This document shows positions 10,613 through 23,985 of a stretch of DNA of 64,000 nt, piece by piece. The position numbers and the translations under genes are program-made. Within the stretch, counting starts at the first letter, position 1; every line of letters starts with the position of its first letter. The stretch is from the NCBI GenBank assembly GCA_013400115.1, contig VXBP01002784.1, forward strand, positions 1,061,383 through 1,125,382, in the 5' to 3' direction. The notes under the pieces are model-generated. The model searched no databases. It was given only the letters and a program-made list of their open reading frames with translations, and was not told where the DNA came from. The stretch comes from Rhinopomastus cyanomelas (taxonomy: Eukaryota; Chordata; Aves; Bucerotiformes; Rhinopomastidae).

Positions 10613-13600
10613 GGAATTAACTAGTAATGTAAGTTGCTATACAGAGTCCTTCCAAATCTCTGAAACAAGGCTTCCTAATTATCACTGGCAGGTCAAATGC
10701 ATATATTCAGTCCAGTAGTGCTTCAAGAACCATAGTGCTTAAAGCTCACACAGCTATCAAATAAGTAAACATTAGTACTGTGGAATCACTTTCCAAACTA
10801 GAATTTAAAGCATGCTTTCAAATTTTGGATGACTTCCCATCAGATATTTAACATCATGACCTTCTCTACTCTGTTTTTTCAAGTTATTTCTCTTTCTGGA
10901 TTTTCATTCACGTTGGCAGGTACCCTAAAGATTTTTGTTTGCTAAACTTTATGCTGTTCAGATCTTAGTATAGATACCAGTTCTATACTGTCTTTTCTTA
11001 AAATTTATTGACATTTTTCAGAGAGTCCAGGGAGTAGTTTGAATTTCTCCATTTCGAAGTACTTCAAAGATGTGTAGGATTCTGTCAAAGGGAAAATATG
11101 ACAATGCAACTCTTCAGGGCTTTCACAGTCAGCCTAGTCCTCTGGTTTGTGTGATAACTTTGTGAGTTGCTAGAGAAGACAGGAACAGTCAGTCTCATAG
11201 ATAAGTTGCCTACGTTAAATAGTTCCACTGAAGTAAGTATGATTATTCACCCTCGTATTCAAGAGTAGTCATTCAGAAAAATATTTAAGTAAACATTGAA
11301 CGTAACTTTTATTTGGGATCTGTCCAGTAGATTCTATCTTCAGGAAGGTATGATCCAAAATCCCCTGGAATTCATAGATATCCCACTTTGATCTATGGAC
11401 TTCTATTTTTGTCAAATCAACAAGAAAGAATTAAGTGGATAAACACTCTACAGCAAAATAGCTGCAGATAGTTGATTTTCAGAGCCACTAATTAAATTAG
11501 ATTAAACCAAAACCTGTCCAATAAAGCACATGGAGACCAAGCAAAGGATTAAAATAGAATCCAAGTGTTTAAACTCAAACTGCACTGTATACCATACATT
11601 AGTTATGTAATAAATAAACACATTTAAAGCTAAAAGTGAAATTCTTGACACTGACAGAATTTCATACCTGGATCAGGAGAGGACTCACATACCACAACCA
11701 AGCACAGCTTATCAGCTACTGAGCTTATGCTAGCCCTGGGTTGAAGTCTGTAGGTTTGAATGTTCAGAATTAGTTTGAGGTGCAGTAATCACAGAAAGAA
11801 ACATGCAGTGGCACAAATTTTTAAAGAAATGACAAAACTTAAACAGGTTTAGGGAATTATCTGTCAAATTACATTTTTAAGAGTGGCTATTAAAATGTTG
11901 ATGAAAGAATATAAGATGATGAGTCAGGGACACTAAAAGACCAAATGCATGGGTTCTACAAGATATTACACTAAGTACTAAGAATTTCACTTTATCACCC
12001 AATGTGATTAAATGGAATACTGCTGAAAATGCAGATGTTATACTACTATAGTAAAGAAAAAATTTGCCTTTTAAAGATGTTTCTAATTAAATCACAAAAG
12101 ATCACAAAGAAAAGAAGCAGAAGCACTGCTCAGACTGCAGCCACATAGAACTCAGATTTCAGCCTGATCTTTGAAGTTTCCTTTTTTCAAACTCCATGGC
12201 CTTGAAACCACTGAAAGCTTGATAGATTTTTCTGGTAAAACTGGGTGATGTTACAGCCGTGTTGTACTGCACAGTGATATGTGTGAGCTGTTTGTAAGGA
12301 AGGATTACTTTTAAGGAAAATCTGTGTTCAAATTGACCTTGGACTCATACATTTAAGGCAGCTAAAGAGAAAGCAACTTTCACCACAGCGAAGATCCCTA
12401 CCAGCTATGTAACATTCCCTTAGCATATTTTAAAACAGCAGTGATAGATAGAAAAAGTAAAATAATTCATGTGTTTTCAAAACAGAGATGGTGGTATGAT
12501 GTTTGGCTTCAATGAGGACTGCAGGATTTACCAGAGTAATAACTTGTATACACTTTTAAAATTTTTTAAATTTCCTTTGGCATTAGGCAAGAGACTGTTT
12601 CTGAACTCAAAAAAAAGTGTGAGCACTCTGTTACATTCTTAGAAGTACCTGGCAGTAAATATTAACATGGCCCACAAGACAGGTGAGATTGTGGAACATG
12701 ACTTATCTCAGAATACGTCACTACTTTTAGTATATACTTCAAGGAAGTACTTAACCATAAGAAGTTATGGATGGATATGTTCAAGTATGAGAACAAGCCC
12801 ACAAATGTGTGCCAGAATCCATTGTTCTGGGTTATTCTATCCCTCAACCTAAATCCATTTTTACAGGGCAAAGTCTAGCTCTTTGGCACTATTTTCTTCT
12901 ACATAACCAAATGCTTCCAGGCTGAACAAGAAGTTTGTTTCTGTTCTTTCTAATGTTCTTCCTCATTCCTAGAGATTAAACATTCTGATTTGGGAGCTGG
13001 TCTTTTTCACTTCCCAGCAGCTCAGTAATGATTACTCAATTCCATGGTGTCCACACCTTTCAAAATTTACAACAAGATACTCCTAAAAATCAGATGCTGA
13101 TGGAATTGTGAAACATATTAATCTTGCAAACCTCTTCTGAAAAGAGTTGAATGAACAATTTCTTTATAGAGTTACGACTTGTCAGGCTCCTTGGCTGACA
13201 TCCCAAGCTAAAAGCTCTCTTGCATTTTGAAGTCTAGATGTGACCTCCTCACCACCTCTCCTTCTGGGGAGCTACTTTAGGTTGATTATTCATGTCTTTC
13301 TTATCTCTAAAGTTCTCATAACTTTTTTTGTTGTTTTAGTGCAGTGACCATACTATTAACCCAGTCAGTAATGTCTGAATTAATTCCGGACAATTGAGCC
13401 ATCTGGTGGAATTCAGTTTGTATTCCATCTCTGGGAGTTAATTGGGTTTTATGTGGCACATCTACTTCAGAAAGCACACTGGGGTCTCTAGCAATGAGAT
13501 ATATTACAGATTTAATGCATCCAAATCCATTTTAAACATTGGATTCATTAACTGCAGTTTGTACATCCACTGCAGTAGACAAACTTGTTTCATCACACAC

Positions 13601-15039
13601 ATTTGCAGCTGGCGTTTGAACTTAAGAATGTCTCCTCTTCCACTGCTTGTAACTTTAGTCAGTGTCATCTCCTCTGTAAAAAATCAGTTTGCCACTATCT
13701 CCTTAACATATTAATTGCTCACTAATGCATCATGTTTGGTCCTTCAGTGTTTGAGCGTTGAGTGGCTGGTTTTGTGCACACTCACCATTACCACATTTTG
13801 TGCAACTTGCAAACATGTTGGACAATGCCTTTATTTCTAACATCACAAACTCTGACTGAAAGGGTCTGATTTGACTGTTTGTGTAGAAACAGAACAATGA
13901 ATCCAGCTTTTTCTTAACCATTGAAACTTTGCTCTTTGAGTATATGCCTAGGCATGCAGTTTGGTTTTGTGAAAGTTAAATTTTTGCTAGATGTAAACCA
14001 GTCTGGCAGAAAGGATGCTCTCATGGTAACCTAGTATCTAGCTATGATTGTCCAGCCACGGTTTGAGATCTGGCTCTAGATAATGACTATTTTTTAAAAA
14101 AACTTATTTCATTTGAACTTGCACTTTCAAACTATTGCTTAGTTATTTTTCCATGCTACTGGTTTAAAAAGAAAATGTTTCTGTACCCATAACGTTTTGA
14201 GGTGGGTCGGTGTTTGTCTTTTTTCCTTAATTGTTCAGCAGTTTCCAGCTATTCCTGGTTGCAAAGAAATACACAATAGGTCCAGTAACCCTCTGGGCCT
14301 ATGACATGCAGAAGCATGCATGATTTCTCTCCCTTCTGTCTGATTTTTTTCACATTTCTTTTTCCAGGAAAAAAATTGGCAGCGCTTCAACTGCCTCTGG
14401 TGTTGCAAAATTCTTCCAGCATGAGGAAGAGTGGTGAGTTCATTTGCTTTACTTTTGTCAAGATCCCATTTATTCCTGACACTATATAATTAGAACAAGT
14501 GGTGGTTAAAAATTCTCCCCAAAACTCATTTCCTGCTCCCATTCAAGAGCATAGATCAAGGTCCTGATGGGCTACGTTCCTCTCACATCACAGCATGTAC
14601 TGACTGTAATGGGTCTCCAACAAAATTCTGGAGTTAATGCAACTACGGAAAGCATTTCTGCTACCACATGATTAATTTTCCCCTTTGCAAAGACAAACTA
14701 AAACAGAAATCCCAACTATCTAAACAGAAATCCACAGAAAGGTAGTTGTCATAGGTGATTTCCTTCTGAGATGGACAGAGGGCTCAATATGACAACATGA
14801 CCCACCTCACAGGGAGGTCTGCTGCCTCCCCAGGGCCTAGGTTAGAGATGTTACCATGAAACTCTTGATATAATACAACCTTCTGATTATTACCCACTAT
14901 TAGTTGTACAAGCAGGGAGCGATGATGTTAAAAGGAAAGGTACAAAATCAATCGAAAACGACTTCAGGGCACTGGGACAACTGCTAAAGGGATCAGGAGG
15001 AGGGGTGGTGTTTTCTTCAATCCCTTCAGTGGCAGGGCA
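10613..15039. other. Intergenic, no gene seen
   Basis: About 4.4 kb of AT-rich sequence with only short ORFs (up to about 90 codons). No exon, RNA gene or nameable repeat could be supported. Confidence 0.5.
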
Positions 15040-15316
15040 GAACACTGAAAGGAATGAGAAAGCTCAGATTAAAAATGGCTCAGAAGTTGGTGTCATTGGT
15101 TGAAATTTGGGGTTTTTTTGACCATGGGGAGGTTTACAGGGCTCCAGGCCTGCTGAAGTCAAATGGAGTTGAGCTGTCTCACAGATGGAAAAGGATTCTT
15201 GCTAGTGAAAGGTCTGTGCTTGAAAAGTCTTTAAACTAGATTGTTGGGTTGAAAGTTTGACTAGATGATCTTTCAGGAACTTTCCAACCTTAATGATTCT
15301 GTGATCCTGTGATCCT
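15040..15316 (+). repeat. Non-LTR retrotransposon fragment with CR1-type tail
   Basis: The 3' end is clearly CR1-like: ttgactagatgatctttcag, gaactttccaaccttaatga, then the tail ttctgtgatcctgtgatcct. The upstream part (cagatggaaaaggattcttg, then gtctttaaactagattg) is not the normal CR1 sequence before the tail. It resembles the 5' region of some CR1 subfamilies. It may therefore be an internally deleted CR1, or a CR1-mobilised non-autonomous element. Confidence 0.55.
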
Positions 15317-18300
15317 AAAGTGCCTGGTATGTTAGATATATGGTGAATGTCAAGAACAGTTTACTGTCTTCCATACATGACTTCACTTGGATCATGTGTC
15401 CCTCAAAATACTATTAAACTTTGATTTGCTTTGGCAGCTTTGAATGGATTTTTATTGTTTCTAGCACAGCCTTTCAACTCTAGTAATTTGAAAACTAAAC
15501 ATGAACTGCAAAACTCAATCCTGTAGTATACTTTTAATATAACTTTTTGTATAATCAGCCCCCAAACTGTGTTCAATTACTGGCAATTATTCTTATGCAT
15601 TTTGAGACACTACACTAATTTCACACGTAGCAGCATTTTGAAAGGAAGGTGATTCAGGCACTACATTAGAAGTTCCTCTCTCAAAGAGCTGTCCGGCATT
15701 GTTACAGCTTTTATGAGAAAAATAGAACTCCGTGGTGGTACAGGACCAGAATTCAGATTTTATGAAACCACACATGTTTATGTGATCCTCTTTGGCTGGT
15801 AGTTTGTGTTAATTTTCTTACAGTGCTAAAGTAGGCCAGTTACAACCTTGGCTATGTACTTTTTAAAACCATGAAAATGATGGAAAAATGCACAGAAACT
15901 GTTGGGCCAGATTTAAGACTAATTATTGAAGTGATATAATCAGGATTTCTTAAATTCAAATTCCTTTTCTTGTGTTAGAGATACCAGGTGTATCTTTCTC
16001 AGAACTTCTCCAAGGTACCTTTCTTTAGTTTATAAAATCATGTGTTTTCTCATCTTTGGTCCATTCTTTCTCCCCATCCCATACGAATGCATGTGGAAAA
16101 GATTGGTGATGTGATTATGTACTACGGTGATTACAGCTTCTGTTCCAATGAGGTCATTGGAACTATCAGTCACTTGATAGGGACAAATTGGTTTTATTAT
16201 ATCTGTTTGGTTGTTGGACTCTCTGATGGATCGTGACAATGGGAAATTCTATTTATTTATGTGCATATTTTTAAAAGGTTGTCAGCGATGCCCAGAGCAT
16301 TGGCTGGGTACTCCTATTGTAGAGTAGTAAAACTCCAAATAAAGAAATAAATCAAATAACACCTTCCTCAAATAAGAGTTACAAAATAGAGCCAACAGAT
16401 TCGGATAAGCAGCAGTCTTCAAAAGATCTAAATTACCGTGTATGTGCTATGAAGTTTAAGCATAGGAGACAAAGAAACAGAAGAGTTTTGTCAAAATAGC
16501 AATGAGATACATAGCAAAAAAATAACAACTTTTTGTTGGTAAATGACAGCCAATCTTAGTTCTAATGTATATCTCAATGATATGAAGAAAAAGCATACAA
16601 TAAATAAAACTGTATGCATTGCAACTTCATAGACACACAAAACTGTGACATTTTAAATGGTTTACATATAAATTTTGGGTAGATTCCTACAAACACCAGT
16701 GAAGTTTTTGTTCGGATTTCTTTCATTACACTAGGCTCTAATGTCAAGCAAAACACTGATTTGAACTTCTGTAATTGGAACTTCTGTAATTGTGACTATG
16801 TGGTACATCAAAGGCAGTCCACAGTGTGATACCACCAGTCGCAGGTTTTTTTCAGTGTCTTGTATTGAATTAGTTTGAATTTTTTCCAGAAACCTGAGCT
16901 ATGTCTTCTTTCCCCTTCATGGCATACCACTGCCTTTATAAGTCATCAGCAAAAAAGTCAAAAATTCATAAAACTGTAAGAGTCAGGTCAGCCAAGGACT
17001 ACTTGGGTAAAATGAGTGACAACATGAGAATGTAATAATAAAGGGCTCAAATCATGCTCAGTCAGCAGCACTGTTCAAAAGAAGACCTGGCTAAAATGTA
17101 GACTAATCCAAAGCCCACTGAAGACAATAGATATATTTTGTGATGACTTGGGCAGCTTTGGACAGTGATCCCACAGGTGACATAAGCAGAAGCTTGTGCA
17201 GAAGGCAGCCAAGTAAAATCTCTACAGCATTCTACCACTTGTGTGTGTATGGCCTGAAAACAATCTCAGTGCTGTTAGTAATGCTTAATAACCCACAACC
17301 TCACAGCAGTAGTTATCCTTTCTAAAGTAAAAACGGTCTGGGAGAACGAGAAGCAAAAAGTATTTATATCAACCACTGTGAAGAATGTGGTGAGAGCTTT
17401 TGCAGTTTATCAGTTTGCTTTGATCTACCAAATTGCAGTGATCTTTAGCAACGTAAATCCAAACCATTGTGTAAATAATGTCTTTACATTTACACGAAAG
17501 ATCACTAAGGGTGTTTTTTACTCCATCATGTAGCTTCAGCCAACATGTTAAAGTTGCAAAAGTGAAATAGCACAAGATAAAATTCAGAGAATGTAAAAGT
17601 TGGAACAGTCAGAGCATAGCATTTCATAGAGAAGACTTATGAGCTCCCCTGCTTTTGTTTACCTATTGCAGTGTTCTTGGTATGCATCAAAACCATTTGT
17701 AGAGCAATACCTAGGCACAAGGTACCCAGTTAATAAAGGAGCTTCAGCCTTAACTGTGAATTCCCTTGCATTAGTTGGGGTATTGCCGATAGAGACAGGG
17801 TTTAGTGGCTTAATACATAGCAGCACACAGAGTATCAGCTGGAAATCCATTTCATGGTTGTGAAACAATATCCAAAAGACAATAAACCCGTTCCCACCTT
17901 CCCATTCGTTTCTTACAGTAGGAAGCCAACATTTAGAAACCCATACCAAACAAACACCTGCTAAGCATAAATCACAAGCATGAATACGGCACTGGACAAG
18001 TTCAATGGCAGAAAAATCCATGGAAAAATTTAATAGTCATTAGGAAAAACCTAACATTCATTTCGCAAACTGACAGGTGGCCAGTGAGTCGGCTTTAGAA
18101 CAGCCATAAAAAGAGAACTGGTTATTACACTAGTAAACCTTAAACAGCAGAGCTTTTTAATAAGCTGCGCTCTGTTAGTGTACTGAGGGAGCCCAAGCAG
18201 GAAAAAGCAATAATCACATCTAGCAATAACAAGAGGATCAACTAATATCCATCATAATTTCTCCCTGGTTTGCTTCTCCCTATTAGTATGACATATAGCA

Positions 18301-21300
18301 GAACTAGAAGCAGTCTAACAAGACACTGTGCAAAACAGGTGCAGAAACAAAAGCATCTTCTGTTTAGAGAGTCAGCATTTTTCTTTGGAAAAACCTCTTT
18401 GTTGAGTGCAGGTTGGAGCCTGGGTTGCCCATTGTTTATACCCACTGTGTGATATCTGCACTATTTCATCTCTTCCTGCAGAGTTTGGTTGTGACATACA
18501 TAACACATGTGCCCATAAAGTTACCCAGAAATGCACTGAAAAGGTTTACTATGTCATGGCAAGCGTATATCTTTGTTAATTCCATGAAGGCAGTCTGGAG
18601 AAGCCAAATCTCCCACATTTTTGTGTCTGCGATGGGGACAAAACAGCAGATCGCACAATATTATCATCACAGAGTTATAGTGTACTGTGTAATACTTCCA
18701 CTCTTGCCAGAGAATGACAGTGGAAATGGCACTGCCCCATTACTAATGCTTAATGTATGACCAATCAGATGCTGAAAATCATCTGACCAGTGGCAGTTTA
18801 TGCCATCCTATCAGTTAGTAAATTGGATGCAGTTTGTCAGATGGACACAATATCCCTCCACTGTAGGTGGTCTCTGTTTCATTAGGTTTCAGATTGATGG
18901 TAGTGAACAATAATCCAAAAATGTGCAATAGGTACATCAACCTCATTTTTCATTAACAGTGCTTCCCCAAACGTATTGGGAGCCGGTACGAAACATAGAT
19001 TTTGTTTGGCTTACTTTGATCCATGCAGAGACTATTGGGTATCTGACTTCACTGCTGGAGGCTTATGGTTTCAGATAGCTGAACCTGGTACAGCAACTGG
19101 ATGAGGTAGTTTTGATATAATCTAGTCATTTAGGTATGATGCAGAAATAGTGGGTGGCAAAGCTGCTAATTTTATTTTTTTCATGAAATAATGTGCAACC
19201 AACGTTTTACTTACATACAAAGCACTGGAGTTCCTAGAATATCTTTCTAAATTACATGGTAGATACAAGCATGGTAGTGATATTACTTTTTTCCCGTGCT
19301 TCCCAAGAGATGAACAGAAATGTTGGTGCATTTTTGCTGCTTCTAAAAAACTCAGAAAGATTGAAAGTCTTTCCCAGGGTCACTGAAATGTCATTCAAAC
19401 CAGCTACTGGTGTATCTTACGTATTTGTGGCTTATGGGGATATGATTTACTTCACAGTGAAATAATGTAGTATCTTGTGTTGCTCAAATATTGGCTAATA
19501 GAAAAGGCATTTTTAAAGCAGGAGACTTTGGGTCCCTGAAAAGAATATAGTATTTATAAAGGTGGCAGAAAACTGATACTGGACAGTGCAACAGATAAGT
19601 GAGAACCGCCGTTATCAGAACTGAATGGGCACCATGTGCTTTCACTATTGTTGATACAGTTTTCTTTCCAATCTGAGTAATGAAAAGGTATGCACGTTAT
19701 GTTAGTAGTAAGTTAAGTATGTTTAGTGTAAATAATCAATCAGTGCTTTAAATAATGTCTTATGAAGCAAGGCACCATGATTGTTTTTCGGTTTTAAATT
19801 AGATTTTAATGTTAAGATGAATTGATTTTATTATCTAGAAGTATATATACTGTTAATCATGTAAAATCAAGCTATATGTGTAGCCAAAATAGGCAATATG
19901 GTTTACTCCTCATAGGCATTTCTTACCTCAATTTTACAAGAGTTTCCATCCACAATATTTCATCATCTCATTCTGAGAAATGTGTATGCAGGTCCTGAAG
20001 ATTTAAAGAAACCTCTCCATTCAAACAGCACGAACACAAGCACTGTTCTCTCTGGGCCTGAGGGAGGGGGATGTCTGTGTGCATGTATTTGGCATGAATT
20101 TATATGGAATATAGGTGTGCAGGGTCTCACATAATGCCGTTCTTTCAACAGCACCTCTTATCATTGTTTAAGAACATCTTTTCACTTTTTTGCTTTTCTG
20201 TAGTTATCTAACATAACTGGGCAACTTTTCTTCTGAAGTTTTAAAACATATGTTTCATGCCCTGGTTTCTCAGCCTTGAGCATATCTCTTTAGTAGATCA
20301 CTTTCAAGATGATGACACATTGATATTCCACTTTAATTAGTGTCATGAAAGAGAAAAAGCCCTTCAAATGTCAATGGCTTGCAAAAGTTGTTGGAGCATC
20401 TTCTTAAAGCAAATCTGAAGGACTGGCCCTCACTTTTCTTTTTCTTCCTTTCACATGATCCTATTACAGGAGTTTTTTTGTAAACTGGTGGTATAAACGA
20501 TTATTTTTAGTTAAGAGAAGCACCAGGAAAGATTAAAAAATTGATATAAAGAAATTTTGGTTCTTGATCTTCTTTCTTCTCATCTCAACCTTTAGAAAGT
20601 TTTGCTGGAAGAACACAAGGAACAGCAGGAAGGATTCTAACAGATCTTTGAGACCTCCTTGCAGTCAGATCCCAGGGGAGCTAGAACAGTATACCTCTGT
20701 GGTTCAAAAACTCTTTGGGCCAGAAAAAGGGGCCTTTATCTAATGACATTTCAAACATATTCAATCAAATATTGATCCAGAAAATCAGCCACTTTTTCTC
20801 TAGCAAAGAAATTAAATTAGTGCTACCTACTGAAGACCTACAAATGGTTCTCCTGAAGATAATGATAGTACCCTAGGCTATTCCTAGGATCAAAAGTTTT
20901 TATGGACACCAAACTGATTTAATATTTTCTGTAATGCATGGAGAAAAAAGGGTGAAAGATCTGCTTGCCAATAGTAAAGTGCTGGAGATTATCTCATGTG
21001 GCGAGTCCTTGCATCAAGGAGCCAGGTAGGCTTTTCAAATCCATCTCATCTTTGGAATAAAAGAAACAAGACACAGCACATTTCACCTTACACAAAGATT
21101 TTAATCATCAGAAACATCTGATACCACTTACTTAAGTTGGCTCTGGTAGTGCACGCTCCTCTAACGCATAAATGTTTTCCATCTCTGTTGCGTTCCGTTT
21201 TCAAGATGTCTCTTACCTTGCTTTGGATGAAGTGAGAAGTCTCCATAATCTAAACACTAACATATTATAAAACCTGTCTACTGTGCACTGATGGGATAAA

Positions 21301-21949
21301 GATCCCTTCCAGAACATTATAACTACCATTGTCAAGACATTTTTATCATTTCTTTTATGAAGAAAGGGAGTATTTACAGAAGAGGTAAGGGTTTAGTACT
21401 TTAATTAGTACTCTATTCTGTGAGTTAACTGGGAAAAAACTAATGGGGCATTGGTTTGTACTGAAGCATTCTCATATTTTTGCATTTCATGTTTGCGGGA
21501 TTTAACTACACTGAAACAAGGTATTGAACTGTTACTGGCTGAATCTGTTAGGGTTGAAGTTTTCACTTTGCTAACTTCTTCACAAGAGACAGGTGCGTAG
21601 ATGTGAGGACATTTTGAAATTCCAGCTGTTTAAATTCATCACCGGACCTGTCTAATAGGACTAAATTTGTGCACAAAGAGACACTAAATATAAATTTTAT
21701 AAGTGTGTTAAAGCATCTCAGCAGTTTTGAAGGACTGACTTCAAAAGATGTTAGTTAAGCAGGTTGGAAATTCCACGCTTTGCCAAAGACTCAACTAATC
21801 TCATCTGTTTTCTGGTTTGGCTGGGTTTGGATTCTGTTTGACTTATTAATTACTTGCTGTATTTTGGCTAATAGTAGTTATAGCTAACATTCAATAATTT
21901 TAAATAATAGTCATTAAATATTCTGTCTACATTTAGAAAGTATTGTTTA
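15317..21949. other. Intergenic, no gene seen
   Basis: About 6.6 kb, AT-rich. The longest ORFs (120 codons minus at 17659-18021; 115 codons plus at 18413-18760) have no recognisable motifs. Apart from the 15-bp tandem duplication at 16763-16792, nothing stands out. Confidence 0.5.
16763..16792 (+). repeat. Perfect 15-bp tandem duplication
   Basis: The unit gaacttctgtaattg occurs twice head to tail with no mismatch, which suggests a recent replication-slippage duplication. Confidence 0.9.
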
Positions 21950-22292
21950 GATTGGAAGTGGCCTCTTGGATCATTTAAGAGTTAGCTGAGGGTGGCTGCC
22001 TAGGACAGATTCCAGTCAAGTTTTGAGTTGGGCTCCACTACCTCTCAAGGCAGTCAGTTGTAGTATTTGACCATCCTCACAGCAAAACAGTTTTCTTGTG
22101 TTCAGACTGAATTTTGTGGTTTAAACACGTGCCTGTTGCCTTTTGTCCTGTTAGTTCGCACCACAGAGAAGACTCTGGCTTATTCTTCATTGCCCCTGAT
22201 GGGCTCTTTATGCGTGTTGATAGTATTCTTCCATCAGCTTTTTCTTCTCCAGGCTGCAGAGCCAGTTCTCTGAGCCTTTCCTGATGTGAAGG
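21950..22292 (-). repeat. Old CR1 LINE 3' fragment
   Basis: On the plus strand it starts with gattggaagtggcctcttgg (CR1 3' end, reversed). It ends with ctttttcttctccaggctgc, agagccagttctctgagcct and ttcctgatgtgaagg. This is the reverse complement of the CR1 gaaaggctgagagagctggg / agcctggagaagagaaggct block. It is heavily diverged in the middle. Confidence 0.8.
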
Positions 22293-23779
22293 GTTGATCT
22301 TAAGTCATCAGATCACCAAAACATGATTTGTCTTGAAACTGCACAATGCAATCAAAGTTTCCAAGGAATTTAGAACCAAAGATATTTTTTCTTACAATGA
22401 TCTCGTAAACAACAGAGACTCCTTCACGCAAAAGGACTTTGCTGTGTAAAAATATTTTGTGTGGAGCTCTCAGGTGTTCAGAGAGCTCTGAAAATTTAAT
22501 GCATGGAAGAAAGTGTAACATGGGTTACATGCAGATTTCATAACTACCAGACAGATAGGTTAATCCTGTGTATAGTAAATTGTAACTCATGTTCCTGAGA
22601 AAATCCTTACTTAGATTCCTTTTAAAGGATTTCAGAAGATCAATATGTGGAGTTAGTATAACTTGGAGGATTACTTTCCGATTTCTGAGAAGCATCAGTA
22701 AAACTTCTGCAGCTTCAAGTCATCTCCCTGCAAGTTGTTTCCCTCTATCCTCTATTGTTCATTCCCTTTTCCACCTTCCAAACTATCATTGGGCTTTGGA
22801 AAAGTCCTCATGTTTCAGTGGAAGGCTCCAGTGTTGCTATTTCATTTCACTTTCTTCTTCAGGCAGAGGACACTAGCAGAGCTCATCTTTCAGGGGAAAG
22901 ACAGGAGACCTTGATGTACCAGTCTCCAGTCTGGCTCCTTTCACACTAGTAATCCGGCCCATTCTTTGGCCTTCCTTGAACAGGCAGCTTGCTCTCAAGG
23001 GACAGAGAAACAACGAGATCCACTAGTTAGAAATACAGAGAATTTTTATGTTTGAACTAACAAGCACAAATCCTTCTTTGCGGGAGCAAGAAACTTTGCC
23101 TCTCAGTACCGATAACGATTTTACTTGTCAGATAGTGTGAGCGAGCAATTAGATGTCAGGTCGGGAAACAGGTTGCTTGTTTGCTCCTGAAAATGAAACC
23201 TTGCAGGGCTAAAAGAGGCTCCATGTGTGCTCAGTGTCCTCTCAAACATAAAGGACAAACACAGGAAGCCACACATTCCGAAGGATTTCAATTAACCCCT
23301 CCAGGCAAACATTATAAATAAGGTCATGTGTTGAGAAGTCCAAATATTCAGACCAATGGACACTAAGTTGTTTATACTGGTATTATAAATGCTTTAAAAT
23401 TAGCCTGATCTAGTTGTCAAGAATTGTTTTCTTGATCTTCTATATAGAACAGGACATTCACATAGAACTCACTATTAGAACTCACTGAATATCTTATTAA
23501 AATGTGGATCAAGAAAAACTGTTGAATCATTTAATCCAGCCTTTCAAACCCTCACAACACTGTAAAGGAATTAAGTATTACTTAGAAAGAGAAATTCCAT
23601 GCCCAGCACAGTTCACATGACTGTCTGTGAAAATAACTCCACTTAGTTTTTGTCATGGATCAACCCAACTAGGAGACATAAAAAGGAGGAAGAAATGAAT
23701 TGTTAGTTTTCAGTACAATAGAACCTGATATCCGAGTGTATGTTATTCTGCACAGGAGTGGCAGAGTTTAATATACTTT
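22293..23779. other. Intergenic, no gene seen
   Basis: AT-rich. Two overlapping plus-strand ORFs at 22589-22949 (95 and 64 codons) carry no recognisable domain. No nameable repeat was found. Confidence 0.5.
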
Positions 23780-23985
23780 TTAATGAACTGGGAAAAGGTA
23801 GGAGCATTGAGGTGATAAAATTTGCAGGTGACACAGAATTATTCAGGCTAATCAAGTCCAGAGAGGATAATAAGAAACTTCAGAAGAAAATAAACAAGCT
23901 AGGTGAATGATCAACCTGATAGTGGATAAAATTGAGTGTTGATATTATGCAAATTAATGTACCTTACAAGTACATTTTAAAATCT
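23780..23985 (+). repeat. Ancient CR1-clade LINE, reverse transcriptase fragment
   Basis: One plus-strand frame translates to a chain containing VIKFAGDTELFRLIKSRED, then LQKKINKLGE, and later KLSVDIMQINV. This aligns with the CR1 reverse transcriptase catalytic box (FADDTKL...), the ...LQ.DL..L..W segment and the MKFNVDKCKVM segment. The second position of the catalytic FADD box reads FAGD, and several stops are present, so it is a dead relic. Divergence suggests an insertion older than the young avian CR1 copies. Confidence 0.75.

Noticed and set aside
16763..16792. Tandem duplications as CRISPR-like repeats
   Set aside because: Only two adjacent units with no spacers, in vertebrate nuclear DNA. 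Simple slippage explains them.
17659..18021. 120-codon minus-strand ORF with hydrophobic segments
   Set aside because: An overlapping plus-strand ORF covers the same bases, and there is no motif or repeat-derived protein similarity. Probably chance.
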